This document shows positions 23,461 through 45,782 of a DNA stretch of 64,000 nt, one piece after another (position 1 is the first letter of the stretch; every line of letters begins with the position of its first letter). This stretch comes from Nematostella vectensis (lineage: Eukaryota; Cnidaria; Anthozoa; Actiniaria; Edwardsiidae): contig NC_064047.1 of NCBI RefSeq assembly GCF_932526225.1, positions 2,031,001 to 2,095,000 on the forward strand, read 5' to 3'. Both the position numbers and the translations under genes were made by a program. The notes below the pieces were generated by a model that made no database searches, was not told where the DNA came from, and saw only the letters and a list, made by a program, of their open reading frames with translations.

Positions 23461-26400
23461 CTCGGCTTTTAGATCCCGCGGGGAATTTCCTAGAGATTCT
23501 AAATCTTTGTGCAATCACGAGCAATTATTGCACAAATGCAATTTTCAAACGCCTCGGATGAGCTCCCACAAGAAGTACCTCAAAACACCAAATGCAATTG
23601 ATAACCTTTTTTTATTTCTGTCTTAAATATCACCATGGTAGCATGCATACGTACTTATACCTAAAATTCCTTTTTAATTACACAAAGGTCACGAATCAGG
23701 ATAGCTGTAGAAAGGCAACCGAGATAGCCTCAAATCTGCTGAATCAAGTAAATACACCACCCCACCTTAGTTTTAACCGGTGCGGTTTTTTCATAGCCCC
23801 CACCCTACTCACTTATTTCCTAAGGTTTATTTTTCGATTCGTACTGGTTTATTTTCAACGCGTGAATTTCGGGCTATCTGTGCTTGGATGGAGGTACTTG
23901 GGCGTTCTAGTGGGCATATGGGGGCAGTCAAGTAAACATATTGAGTATCCGACCTATCATCGAATGCAATACCCCGTCTCACATGTCACGTTTTAAGTGA
24001 AATACAAGCGAGCCCAATAGATTATATAATACAAGGTATTTTAGAAAAGCAATCCCTTTTATTTTTTCTTTGACGATAGGCGTCTATCAATGCTTTGACT
24101 GTTTTAATAAGCCTTTTAATAGAGAACACCTCTCAATAGAATTTTCTGTTAATAAACAATAAATGACCATGTCTAGCTTCTAAGTGCACTGATAACCTTA
24201 CAACGAAGCAGGCATTTTACCATACATGGAAATGCAGGTAATAAACCTAGACTCAAGATTACAAGGAAAGGTCAAATCACACTGAAGACTAGACTAGAGA
24301 GGGCAGTAAGAGTGATTTAAATCTGCTTTTTTTTAGAGCAGCAATCAAGCAAATTATGGATGGCCTGTGATACTGCACGTACTTTATTTTATCCGGATGG
24401 TTTTGAGAAAAAGATTAATGATCGGCTAGAGCTTATGCACCCTTGAGTGCGTTTTCGCGTATGTTTAATGCAAAATTAACCCTCGCCTATCCTGAAATAA
24501 TTAATTTCGGAACCTGAAGGATTTCTAATATTTTTCCCGCAAAATGGATTTTACACATTACCAAGAGTGAGAAAGCATCCATTTGCATCCATTTGAGGTG
24601 TGGTGAGTTCTTTAAAAAATATTATACCACCCTCAAACAGAGCAGTCAAACTGTACTTGACAAGCAGTTACTAAAATGCAAAAAAAAAAAAAAAAAAGAC
24701 TAAGAAAAAATAAAAAAATGAATACATTAGAAATTTTGACTTTGAAGTCTGGAATAAAAAAGCGAGCGTTATTTTACGAGCAAAAACCTTTCTGATGGAG
24801 CCCATCTAAAGGACCCTTCAAACGCATAAACGGTATAATGCTGATCTCAATTTTGCGGAGTCAAGCAATCAAGGTAAATAATGGTTCCCAAATAAACGCC
24901 GCAGATGGATCATGAAAAAAAGATAAATATCACTGCGGCGCCAAGTTTAAAATTTTACTTTAAAATCTTTTTTTTTTAAAGTATTAATTTCATGCGAACT
25001 GTTCGCCAGAGCGACAGAGTTTTCTTCTGTTATGTCATCGCCAGATAAGACCAAATGCTGCTCGAGGCAAGAAAATTTAAAGTTCACGAGTTAGCCTAAT
25101 TTGTACGTACAAACCGTCATTGTCTGTCGGTCATGAATAAGGTCGCCATCAGATCGCTAAAGGTCGTGCATCTGTTATGGTTTGCACTGTCCTGGGACAA
25201 ACACGATGTGTGCTATCTAATGTAGAACCCTCGTGTAACTCCTACTTTAAATAACGAATAAGACAAAAGGGAAATATAAAACAAATAACAAAATAACGAT
25301 TTTGCCGCCAAAAAAATTTTCTATATTTTCTCTTTTTTTATGTCATTTTGCATGTCGATATGATTTTCTAGCGCATTCATATGGGTTTGTCGTTTCTGCG
25401 CACGGGTTTATTGGCGCCATGTCGCTATCATAATCATTTCTACTGTAATCTCTTTTGCGGATTCCTTTTTGTTTTTTTAATGTTTGATGCTTTTATGTGT
25501 TGTGCTTCCTTGTGCTGCAGCACTGTTGGAACGAATATTATTTTAATCTCGGCCGCCCAGACTTTACCCGTAGGCTATTTATCTATTGCTGACCATGTAT
25601 AACAGTGATTCTTCATTGATATGACAGTTTATATTTCACTGCGAATACCATGATCATCGTTATCATAACGTAAGTATCAGCAGGGTTCTGTTATTCTCTG
25701 TGCCGAGCGCAAAATTTTTTGTTATTTTTTTTAATGAAAAAAAATGTGATCCTTTATATCCTTTTTGTAATCTTAGCAAGTTTGAAGACCAAGCAGTCCT
25801 AATGGCGTTCCTTCAGGGTCAAAGAAAGAAAGCGCTTATTCCATTTAGCATGAGATCTAGCTGCAATTTATATCTCCCTTTGAATATCCTATTTGGGCAC
25901 CAATGTAAATATATGTAAATATTTGTCTAATTTTCTTTTTGCAGGAGTAAAAATAAAAAGCTGGTCAGAAGTTCTTCTTTTCGGGTATTTAACTCTATTG
26001 TCTAATATTTCTTGGGCGTAACTCTATATTGGTGTATATGGGCAGAAGGTCACAATAACAGCTTAGCACTCAAATGCATTCGTGGATTCAACTATCATGA
26101 CAAGGACTGCTGACGTTAAAATTTCCGATACAATATTTATCTCTTTTTTCTCATCCTATTACCATTCATTGTAGTCAATGCCGTTAGGATCAATTCTAAA
26201 TGCTTTTGGGTGCAAAGGTACTTATATAAACACCGCTTAAATGCAACAGCTGTTGATGAAAGGGCAACGTCAAGATTTTTCCTCCAGGCAAATCGCGAGA
26301 TTCCACCTTAACACTGCGCGCGCCTTTGTTAACAAACCGATCGTGTAATAATCCACTTTCGTGTAATAATTCACTTTACATTAATAATAAACCAAGGCTT

Positions 26401-26889
26401 AGTGGGAATAAGAAAAAAAACTTTTTTGATGGGATTAATGTTCATTTTATAGGATTTCATTGATTATTGTTATGAGAGCAACAAATAGCTATTAAATAGT
26501 CAAGATTATTCAATAAATTAAATTCTCAGGTTGATTCGGCTGAAATTTCATAAAAGTAAGAAGATGCTTTATTTCTTAAATTTGCAAAGTGCTATGTAAG
26601 AGCGCTCCTTAAGTGTTGGGTGTTGTCTTTGATGCACACAGATAGGAACATTCCTCGAATAGCACTATCAGCAATACATTAGTTCAATTTACGTCTGTTG
26701 TTTGTTAGTAAAACAACCGCAATGTACAAAGCCCCATGATCATTTTGAAAGCCATTTCGAGTCTTTGCGCACCGTTGACGGGAAAAAAAATCATGTATGA
26801 CCGTGAGCATTTAAGACTCATGTAGATATATGATATGGTATGACTTACTCAGCCATCATTTACTATCGTCTACTATCCATGCACAGTAC
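23461..26889. other. Gap between alternative transgelin-type first exons
   Basis: AT-rich, with an A-tract near 24680. I looked for a second CH-domain exon (CRDWLEKM type) on both strands and found none. The promoter and 5'UTR of gene 2 probably lie just above 23460. Confidence 0.3.
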
Positions 26890-26967
26890 CTTCCTTTGTG
26901 CGGCAGCTGCGTCTCCATACTGCTTGTGTCTGTTCGACCCTTTCCTTTTGATCATAACCTCAGTCAT
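26890..26967 (-). CDS. Third transgelin-type first coding exon (alternative first exon or remnant)
   Basis: The - strand reads ATG for 26 codons (MTEVMIKRKGSNRHKQYG then DAAAAQRK), followed by a GTACTG donor, phase 0. It aligns with the first exon of gene 2 (IRRKGSNRHKAYG...NRK, donor also GTACTG) and less closely with gene 1. Exon 2 of gene 2 begins in phase 0, so it could be spliced onto this exon. With no other CH exon between 23.5 and 26.9 kb, an alternative first exon of gene 2 is the simplest reading; a fragment of a lost third paralogue is the other. In both readings the basic KGSN(R/K)HK motif is conserved. Confidence 0.65.
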
Positions 26968-28017
26968 TGTTACCGAGCTGGCCCAAGAACTATTCTCCGA
27001 CAACGACTGCCTTCGTCGAGCGACTCAACCAAGTGACCAGCGCAAGGGCTGTGTCCTTTTAAGTTATTCGCAGTTCATAACCCCCTTCACATAATTGCAT
27101 TCATTACGTGGTATTGCTGAGGGCAAGAGTTTGAGTGCACTACTATATAAGACTATTATTATGGGGTGCTACTCCATCTACTCGCGTATCAACACGTCCC
27201 AGTAATCACGGTTCAAGCAATTGTCCTTGGGTAGAAATGAAGAGGATGGGTGTGGAGGGTTGGGTGGCTGGTAGATGTGAAGCTTGCCGAGGGGATGTAA
27301 CCCATGTTAAATTGGCACAGACCAGGCGCAGGTACACGAGGGGGGGGGGGGGGGTGCGCAGGGTGCCCCCCTGGGGGCCAAAAAGTGGGTCATTTTTTAA
27401 TTAAGAACTTTTCAAATGCTATGCTTTCCATGTGATACCTATGACTACGCACCCCCTCGGCCAATCCTGGGTACGCGCCTGCAGATATTTTGACATCCAC
27501 CGCGGATCCAGGAGACAGTTTAATCATATGCATCACCTCTTCCTATGATCATAGAAGGCTACCCAGGGAAAGACACAGGGAACCCGCGATTCATCTTGGC
27601 TACACTTCTAAGGTGGTTGTTTCTCGGCGACTTTGAGCTTTAAGCCTCCCGCGAAATTGTTGATAGATGGCTCTTAGGGTATCGGTATTTTGTGGTTACT
27701 AAAAAAAACAATAAAAAACATTTGGCATTTTGTGTGTTTGTTAGGCAGGCACGCCACTGTCTGTCGTTTAAAAAAAACCTTTTCCTTTAGCCCCCTATTT
27801 TTTTTTCACCGCGGAATCACCCACTATATATATATGTATATGTATTATGTCTATGTATATGTAAATCAGAGATGAAACGGTAGTTCGCGTTTTCTTTTTT
27901 CCTACAAACCAAGATATATCCCGCTCTACACCTATGTATTGAGCATTGTTATATGAACGCCTGCACTCACGCATTATATTTATATATACACATACACATA
28001 CATATACATATACATGT
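26968..28017. other. Intergenic
   Basis: No supported gene. Contains a poly-G tract (about 27340-27353), TA-rich microsatellites near 27825-27860 and 27978-28015, and at 27915-27990 a stretch (ccgctctacacc, gtattgagca, then tatatata) that resembles the hammerhead-bearing repeat in FAM76 intron 8. Confidence 0.35.
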
Positions 28018-28306
28018 CTTTTCCCGCGCCTCAGTAATGTTCTTTGTCACGCCTAGTACTGTTCTTAGTCACGCCAAGTAATTTTCTTTGCCGCGCCTTA
28101 TAATGTTCTTTGTGACCCCAAAGTAATGTTCTTTGTCACGCGTAGTACTGTTCTTAGTCACGCCTAGTAATGTTCTTTGCCGCGCCTTATAATGTTCTTT
28201 GTGACCCCAAAGTAATGTTCTTTGTCACGCGTAGTAATATTTCTTTGTCACGCCTAGTAATGTTCTTTGTCACGCCTAGTGTAATGTTCTTTGTCACGCC
28301 TAGAAA
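28018..28306. repeat. Approximately 21-22-bp minisatellite (taatgttctttgtcacgcct)
   Basis: About 13 imperfect copies of agtaatgttctttgtcacgc with subtypes (ccgcgccttata, gaccccaa). A five-subtype block is repeated in order (about 28033-28130 and 28131-28225), so blocks rather than single units were duplicated. No coding sense. Confidence 0.88.
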
Positions 28307-39297
<10,991 letters not shown>

Positions 39298-39403
39298 CAA
39301 ACTGAAAGCTAAGCGAATATTTTTCATTGCATCGAGATTTGTATAGTTACCACCATTCGCAATAATCACCCCGGTAAGTTTCAAACTGCAAAAACCCTTC
39401 CGT

Positions 39404-39671
39404 CAGTCTGAGGTGTTTCGTGCACTTAGCTTCAAGCGCAGGTTACCCAGTACTTGACTGGTGTAAATGAAGTTTGCTGCTCGCATACGGGACATACTGT
39501 ATGGCGTGTGATAGTGGCGCCCTGCTCAAAGACCAAGCAACTCAGAGATGTACCATGCACTTTGCCTCAGGCGCAGGTAACCCAGCTAGACTGATGTAAA
39601 TAAAGTTTGCTGCTCGCATACGGGACATACTTTATGGCGTGTAATAGTGGCGCCCTGCTCAGAGACCAAGC
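39404..39671. repeat. 135-bp tandem duplication downstream of FAM76
   Basis: Two copies of a 135-base unit containing gtttgctgctcgcatacggg and gtggcgccctgctca. The second copy carries AATAAA at 39599-39604, a possible FAM76 polyadenylation signal that is mutated in the first (aatgaa). Confidence 0.85.
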
Positions 39672-39729
39672 AACATCGTCCTTTTTACGACATTATAACG
39701 ACTAGATAAACCAGCTTCCCATATCTAAC

Positions 39730-39884
39730 AATAGATCTCATTTTTGCGTGCGTCTGTCCTCTAATAGATGCACAGATGACGTCACAGCGTGTCATGAGCA
39801 AAAAGTACGTGGCTGTTGCTCATGACACGCTGTGATGTCATCTGTGCATCTATTAGAAAACAAGCGCAAAAAATGGGATCTATT
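39730..39884. mobile_element. Short inverted-repeat element (MITE-like hairpin)
   Basis: Arms of about 70 bases around a short spacer: gatgcacagatgacgtcaca ... tgtgatgtcatctgtgcatc. Outer parts (atagatctcat.. / ..atgggatctat) also match. Non-coding. Confidence 0.7.
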
Positions 39885-40840
39885 TGGGTTTTTTACAGGA
39901 ATTAAAATGTTTTTATGCTGACGCCAAGGGTGCGTATTTACTCTAATAACACATGGACTCTCGACCAATCAGAGCGCGCGATTTACGAGTGTCGTCGGAA
40001 TTTTGTCGAAGCACTGTGAAGTTCAGGGAGAATGGGGTTTAGTATGTGTTTTTCTACTCAAACCACCATGACAGAATTGAAAAATATAACGTTACGTAAC
40101 CTTTATAATCCTCGATATTTCTCTGTCATTATTGTGTACAAAACTGTATATTATTCACCAATGGAATTTTAACTAACACTACGAATCTTAGACTGCATTA
40201 TTTGCCAAACCAATTGTTTCTCAGTTTGGAAATAAACTCTACAAAGGCTAGGTTCAAACGTCGTTCTTTTTTTCATCAGCCATATCCAATGCAAATACAT
40301 GCGAATAAAGTTTTAACATTTGACTTGAATGCTTGTTTTAGCGCCCTGGACGCTTATTCGATTCTTTGGGTCGCGAGGAAGGCACTTATTCAAAGCGGGA
40401 TACTTATTGAAAGCGGATGCTTATTTCAAAATTCGGGGGTTAAGGAGGGCGGTGCGGGGCGCTTATTCGAAGGTCTGCGCTAAAACGAGCCATTACGTAT
40501 CGCATTTGCATTGAATACGGCTCATGCATAATACGACGGTACACGCGATTCCAAAAGATCTGTGATATCATGTTATTACTGGCGCTGGAGAAGCTGCTCT
40601 TGTATTGAAAGTGATTGTATTTTAACCCTAGTATAGCCAATATCAAAATTGTTTTAGAACTAAGTTTTTTTATTTATTATTTTTTTATTAAATGTGAAAG
40701 ATGACAATCATGCAGTTGTGTGTGTGTGTGTTTTGGACTCAGTAGATTTCTGTGACAACAATGGACTTTATCAACGTCAAAAAATTTGAAGAGCCCTGGC
40801 CAGCTACACCTTTGTTTGTTTCTTGTGTTTTTTTTTTCAA

Positions 40841-40999
40841 TTCACCTCCCCTAACTACTTCCCACAACTCTTTGCGATGCTCGCATTAAACCGAGGTCAG
40901 GTGGCAAAAAGATGTAGACAAAAAAAAAAATGGCGTCGGGAAAGTCAGATGGCCATGCGCTCGTCGCAAAGAGTTGTGGAAATTAGTGGGGAAAGTGAA
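40841..40999. mobile_element. Short inverted-repeat element (MITE-like)
   Basis: Terminal inverted repeats of about 37 bases: left ttcacctcccctaactactt..., ending in cccacaactctttgcga; right tcgcaaagagttgtggaaat..., ending in gtggggaaagtgaa. Overlapping open frames look spurious. Confidence 0.6.
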
Positions 41000-41385
41000 T
41001 CTAAGAAGAAACCGTTAGGAACAGATATCTTGATTTTGCCGCCAAAAGCCTCTGCGCGCAAGTTTGCCACTCAATAAGTCACGTGTTTTCTTGGTGTTTA
41101 TTGAATTCAAAAAACGATCTGTTATTGATCTGTTAATTCTTACTAGCATTCTTTTAAAATCCACCCAACCTGTTGTTTAGATCAAATTGGCAAAGCCTAA
41201 AAGAAACATGCTTTTTAATATAACTCCATCCGTTTTGCCTATGCTTGATTCTCGTAACCACAATGTGCCCAAAGCGATGGATATGGTTTCGCTCAGGATT
41301 TTCTTTGTGACAGTTTACGAAATTTAATCATGAGAGCGTGATACATCTTTTTTGTCTTAGCTTCTCTAGATTAAATATATGGACT

Positions 41386-43329
41386 TTAACAAATGCGAGA
41401 TGTGACATAAAAAATTGCTTCCGATTTGTCTTTACTCGCGGTACTCAGCACCACGCCGGCTCCCTTTTCGTCGAATCCAAGGTACTTCGGGGTAATGTCG
41501 TGGTTGCTTAGTAACTGAAGAAAGCAACGCTCACTGCCTCTTGAAAGCGGATGATGGATGAACAGGATTTCTGGGTCCGACTTGAGCGTGGCCCGGACGC
41601 TGTACACCTTGTCCATGGGCACTGAGGGAGTCTAAATTGGAAAAACTGGCATTAGACTGAGCTTAATGTGCTACTTCGTCATCATAATTATTATTTTATA
41701 AAATTACGAAGACAGTTCTGCCGAATAGGTCACGAGCGCGCACCGGGCTGTTTACACTATCCATTTTTGTCGCGCGACAAGAGCTGCGATTTTGGTGACA
41801 AAATGTGTAGTTCCAGCAAATATCCATACCCCCCGTTCCTTCATGGAAGGGTCGGAGGTATGACCCCCCCCCCATCCCTCTGGAATTTTCCTGGAAAAAC
41901 GAAATACAGTAACTAACGAAAAAGGGCATTTTATCCTCCTTCCCCCCCTTCCCACCCCGGAATTTCCAATGCCCTCCATGGGGGGAGGGGGTATGGATAT
42001 TTTCTGGATGTCGCAGGTAATTCGAGCATGCTCGTGTCTAGTCGAATAGGCAAAGAACACTGCAAAAATTTCAACTTGCTTTGTTTGAAATTATTTGAAA
42101 CAATTTTTTTTCGCCAATTTCGTCGCTTAGCAGCCAAGTGCGATCTGGGGTTGCGATAGAAATCGCAGCTAGTGTGTTGGTGTCGTGCAACAAAAATTTG
42201 CTAGTGTAACAAAGCCATTAGATGACCGTTACTTTTTTTTTCTGTTTGGTTGGGGATGGGGGAGGGGGCAATACAGTATCTATATTACTTGTTGGTTCCC
42301 AGGCCTCTAACCTTCATAATGACGCGGTTGTTTTTGATTGCTATAACCTTGCCAGGGTTCCCTGCTGACTCGATAATGCTGACAGTTCGTATAATGGAGT
42401 TTACAGTGAACAAAGCACTGCGGAACCTGAATCGTGCTGTTAGCGTAGTGAAAGCAAAGAGAGATTTGCGTTAGAATTAAGAATTGACGGTGATGGTTTA
42501 TACGACAAAATAATGGTGATGTGGTGGTGAAAATGTATATGATGGTAATCGAGATTTCAACATGGTAGACGATGTATAGTTTATTTTGCGCAATTTACAT
42601 CGAGTGAAATTTACCAAAAATTAAATTTAAATAGGATTTGAAGATAATAGTAAGGTGGATATAAAATAATAATAACAACAGTAATGATGATAAAAACAGT
42701 TTTAGGAAGAGTTATCTGTTATGTCGATGGCAATGATGACAGTTGTGGTGATGATAATGATGACAACGGTGATTAATATATTAGGGCGCGTTTTTACTCG
42801 TGATTGATTAGAATAGATTAGAATAGAAAAAGCGCGCGCTCGTTATCCCTCGTTCCCATTGCGGAATGGAATGAAGGCCATTCTGCTACCTGTAGCAGAA
42901 CGACTCGGATGCCATTCTGAACATTGTCTACCAACCATTCCCATTCCGGAATGATAGGAAAAAACGCGCCCTTAGAATTACAATATGGTGCCAGTGGCGA
43001 TGGCACAATGACGGTGATGACTATGATTATGGTGATGACAATTAAGATAACATGGTCATAAAATATTAATAATGATGGCAGGGACGATTATCATAATTGT
43101 TCATTGCTTGGATGCTTATGATTGTTTTTTTCCATTTACCATTTTCATCACATCGGTTACCAGTCGCCGACAGTACACCTGCACTGTAAGTCAAGTAGTG
43201 TCCAGTGACCGCATCCCCCCGATTCTCGCTCTTTATTGTGTATTCTAAGGGGGGAGCAAACACCTCATCATGTTCATCCTTCAGGTAGACTTTGCATTCA
43301 ACAGAATAGTCTTTCCCCTGATCACCTTT
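41386..43329 (-). CDS. Unrecognised beta-rich protein, 3' part (three exons)
   Basis: Exons on the - strand: 43329-43179, 42436-42312 and 41631-41386 (stop). Junctions are GT-AG with matching phases (1, then 0), giving 173 codons. The sequence is rich in short alternating hydrophobic strands (DYSVECKVYLKDEHDEVF, GKVIAIKNNRVIMK, KVYSVRATLKSDPEILFIHH, TPKYLGFDEKGAGVVLS, EAIFYVTSRIC). The spacing and the YLGFDEKG-type turn suggest a beta-trefoil or similar all-beta fold; that is inference and I do not recognise the family. No start codon is evident in the first exon, which begins right after an acceptor (CAGCAG, possible tandem acceptor), so at least one upstream exon is missing from my model. 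Possible - strand AATAAA at about 41096-41101. Confidence 0.6.
41747..42208. mobile_element. MITE-like element in intron of the beta-rich gene
   Basis: Left end gtttacactatccatttttg followed by tcgcgcgacaag; right end (reverse complement) gttacactagcaaatttttg followed by ttgcacgacacc, both reaching agctgcgattt. Inner inverted segments (aatatccatacccccc / gggggtatggatatt) also pair. Non-coding. Confidence 0.6.
42784..42971. mobile_element. Harbinger-like MITE, 188 bp, TTA target duplication
   Basis: Terminal inverted repeats gggcgcgttttt / aaaaacgcgccc, flanked on both sides by TTA (42781-42783 and 42972-42974). A TTA duplication is the usual PIF/Harbinger pattern. Internal gcggaatggaatg / cattccggaatg inverted motifs. 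No coding capacity. Confidence 0.75.
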
Positions 43330-43468
43330 CTGCTGATCTTCCTACAGTGACAGATGTGAAGACGCTTAAAGAATTTCACACAGCCGCCTTTTTTTATGCT
43401 TACGATAGAAAAGATCTAATATAGCCATATTCACAATTGTTATAAATTAAACATTCATATAACCCTCA

Positions 43469-43660
43469 AGCCCCATCTATACTAAAAAAATTTAGTTGAC
43501 AACTTTATTTGTTGGTATATACACTAGCAATTTCTCATGTGTGACAATTTTTAATTGCCGAGAAAAAGCAAACCTGCTAGCTTTTGAGCAAATATAGTTG
43601 CCACATAAAAATTATCCAATTTGCTCCATCTACACTAGCAAACAGTGTAGGTGGGGCTTA
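43469..43660. mobile_element. MITE-like element, about 190 bp
   Basis: Terminal inverted repeats: left aagccccatctatactaaa, right (reverse complement) taagccccacctacactg. Contains inner tctacactagcaaa copies, like the ends of the element at 41747-42208, so the two may be related. Confidence 0.6.
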
Positions 43661-43736
43661 AAAGAAGGGCAAAATGTTCCAAGAAAAAAGAGACCCTCAA
43701 GCTACAGGGTTTTCTTCATATGCAAATGGCTGTAAA

Positions 43737-45152
43737 CAGCCTCTGTCAGCCGCCATTTTGAAATCCTAGCGAAGAACCAAGTTTGAAAAAACATCCATTT
43801 CCATCGGCTGGCTGATTTGGGGAAGCCAATGTACCTCTGTCAGCCGCCATTTTGAAATCCTAGCGAAGTACCAAGTTTGAAAAAACATCCATTTCCATCG
43901 GCTGGCTGATTTGGGGAAGCCAATGTACCTCTGTCAGCCGCCATTTTTAAATCCTAGCGAAGTACCAAGTTTGAAAAAAATATCCATTTCCATCGGCTGG
44001 CTGATTTGGGGAAGCCAATGTACCTCTGTCAGCCGCCATTTTGAAATCCTAGCGAAGTACCAAGTTTGAAAAAAATATCCATTTCCATCGGCTGGCTGAT
44101 TTGGGGAAGCCAATGTACCTCTGTCAGCCGCCATTTTGAAATCCTAGCGAAGTACCAAGTTTGAAAAAACATCCATTTCCATCGGCTGGCTGATTTGGGG
44201 AAGCCAATGTACCTCTGTCAGCCGCCATTTTTAAATCCTAGCGAAGTACCAAGTTTGAAAAAACATCCATTTCCATCGGCTGGCTGATTTGGGGAAGCCA
44301 ATGTACCTCTGTCAGCCGCCATTTTGAAATCCTAGCGAAGTACCAAGTTTGAAAAAAATATCCATTTCCATCGGCTGGCTGATTTGGGGAAGCCAATGTA
44401 CCTCTGTCAGCCGCCATTTTGAAATCCTAGCGAAGTACCAAGTTTGAAAAAACATCCATTTCCATCGGCTGGCTGATTTGGGGAAGCCAATGTACCTCTG
44501 TCAGCCGCCATTTTTAAATCCTAGCGAAGTACCAAGTTTGAAAAAACATCCATTTCCATCGGCTGGCTGATTTGGGGAAGCCAATGTACCTCTGTCAGCC
44601 GCCATTTTTAAATCCTAGCGAAGTACCAAGTTTGAAAAAACATCCATTTCCATCGGCTGGCTGATTTGGGGAAGCCAATGTACCTCTGTCAGCCGCCATT
44701 TTGAAATCCTAGCGAAGTACCAAGTTTGAAAAAAATATCCATTTCCATCGGCTGGCTGATTTGGGGAAGCCAATGTACCTCTGTCAGCCGCCATTTTGAA
44801 ATCCTAGCGAAGTACCAAGTTTGAAAAAACATCCATTTCCATCGGCTGGCTGATTTGGGGAAGCCAATGTACCTCTGTCAGCCGCCATTTTGAAATCCTA
44901 GCGAAGTACCAAGTTTGAAAAAACATCCATTTCCATCGGCTGGCTGATTTGGGGAAGCCAATGTACCTCTGTCAGCCGCCATTTTGAAATCCTAGCGAAG
45001 TACCAAGTTTGAAAAAACATCCATTTCCATCGGCTGGCTGATTTGGGGAAGCCAATGTACCTCTGTCAGCCGCCATTTTGAAATCCTAGCGAAGTACCAA
45101 GTTTGAAAAAACATCCATTTCCATCGGCTGGCTGATTTGGGGAGGCCAATGT
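43737..45152. repeat. 94/95-bp tandem array, 15 copies
   Basis: Fifteen nearly identical units of 94 or 95 bases. Length depends on gaaaaaacatcc against gaaaaaaatatcc. A second variable site is ttttgaaat against tttttaaat. Each unit contains cagccgccatttt, a YY1-type motif, and tttccatcggctggctgatt. It lies upstream of the beta-rich gene, either in its intron or intergenic. Open frames here are short and not conserved. Confidence 0.97.
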
Positions 45153-45459
45153 ATGTTTAGATCTTTCATTACTATAACGTCCTCAGACGCCCGTAAAATA
45201 AAGGCCCAACTCAAAAACGTCAGAGAAATGCAAACTAAACATCACCAGATCCGGATACTCATGGATTCATCGAAGGCATACACGACCTTAAGAAGTGCAT
45301 CCTTGCAATGTTATAGGATTGACTCCATTGCAAAATATTAACCTTGATTTCTGACCAATTCGTAAACAAAAGCTTAAACTCAGAAACATTTCATACCAAA
45401 AAAAGACACGAAATTCCGAACTACAAATAAAGACAAACAAAAGCATGGATCAAGTCACA

Positions 45460-45782
45460 CATAGATACCTTTATTGCGCTTTGTCAGGTCCCATTTTACA
45501 GCCATCAGCCACAATAAACAATGCTAATTACTGCCTGCACTGCATCATGGGAGTCTTCGTAACACCTTCACAGAGAGGCGGGCAAACTCCTCCCCCATAA
45601 TCATAACAGTTTTTTATAAGTCTCTTTGCCCCAAAGCAAAACAAAACATTTCCAGGTCCAAGGAACCCAGAATAAGCCTGAAACAATTTTTGAATAAGGT
45701 TTGATAGCAAAGATGGTCCAAATTGGAGAGTATGTGGCCATTCACTAGAAAATTCCTTTCTCACTCGGTGAAACCCAAACAA
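45460..45782 (-). other. Possible terminal exon with poly(A) signal (weak)
   Basis: A - strand open frame of 84 codons (45782-45528) ends in a Cys-containing stretch (CYDYGGGVCPPLCEGV). It is followed by AATAAA about 55 bases later (- strand, near 45470). This could be the last exon of an unseen - strand transcript, but I recognise no domain and find no convincing acceptor, so it may be chance. Confidence 0.2.

Noticed and set aside
40823..41077. 84-aa Lys/Arg-rich frame
   Set aside because: Overlaps the inverted-repeat element at 40841-40999 and shows no domain or splice context.
43737..45152. CRISPR-like or gene-family array
   Set aside because: Units are contiguous with no spacers and have no shared long frame.
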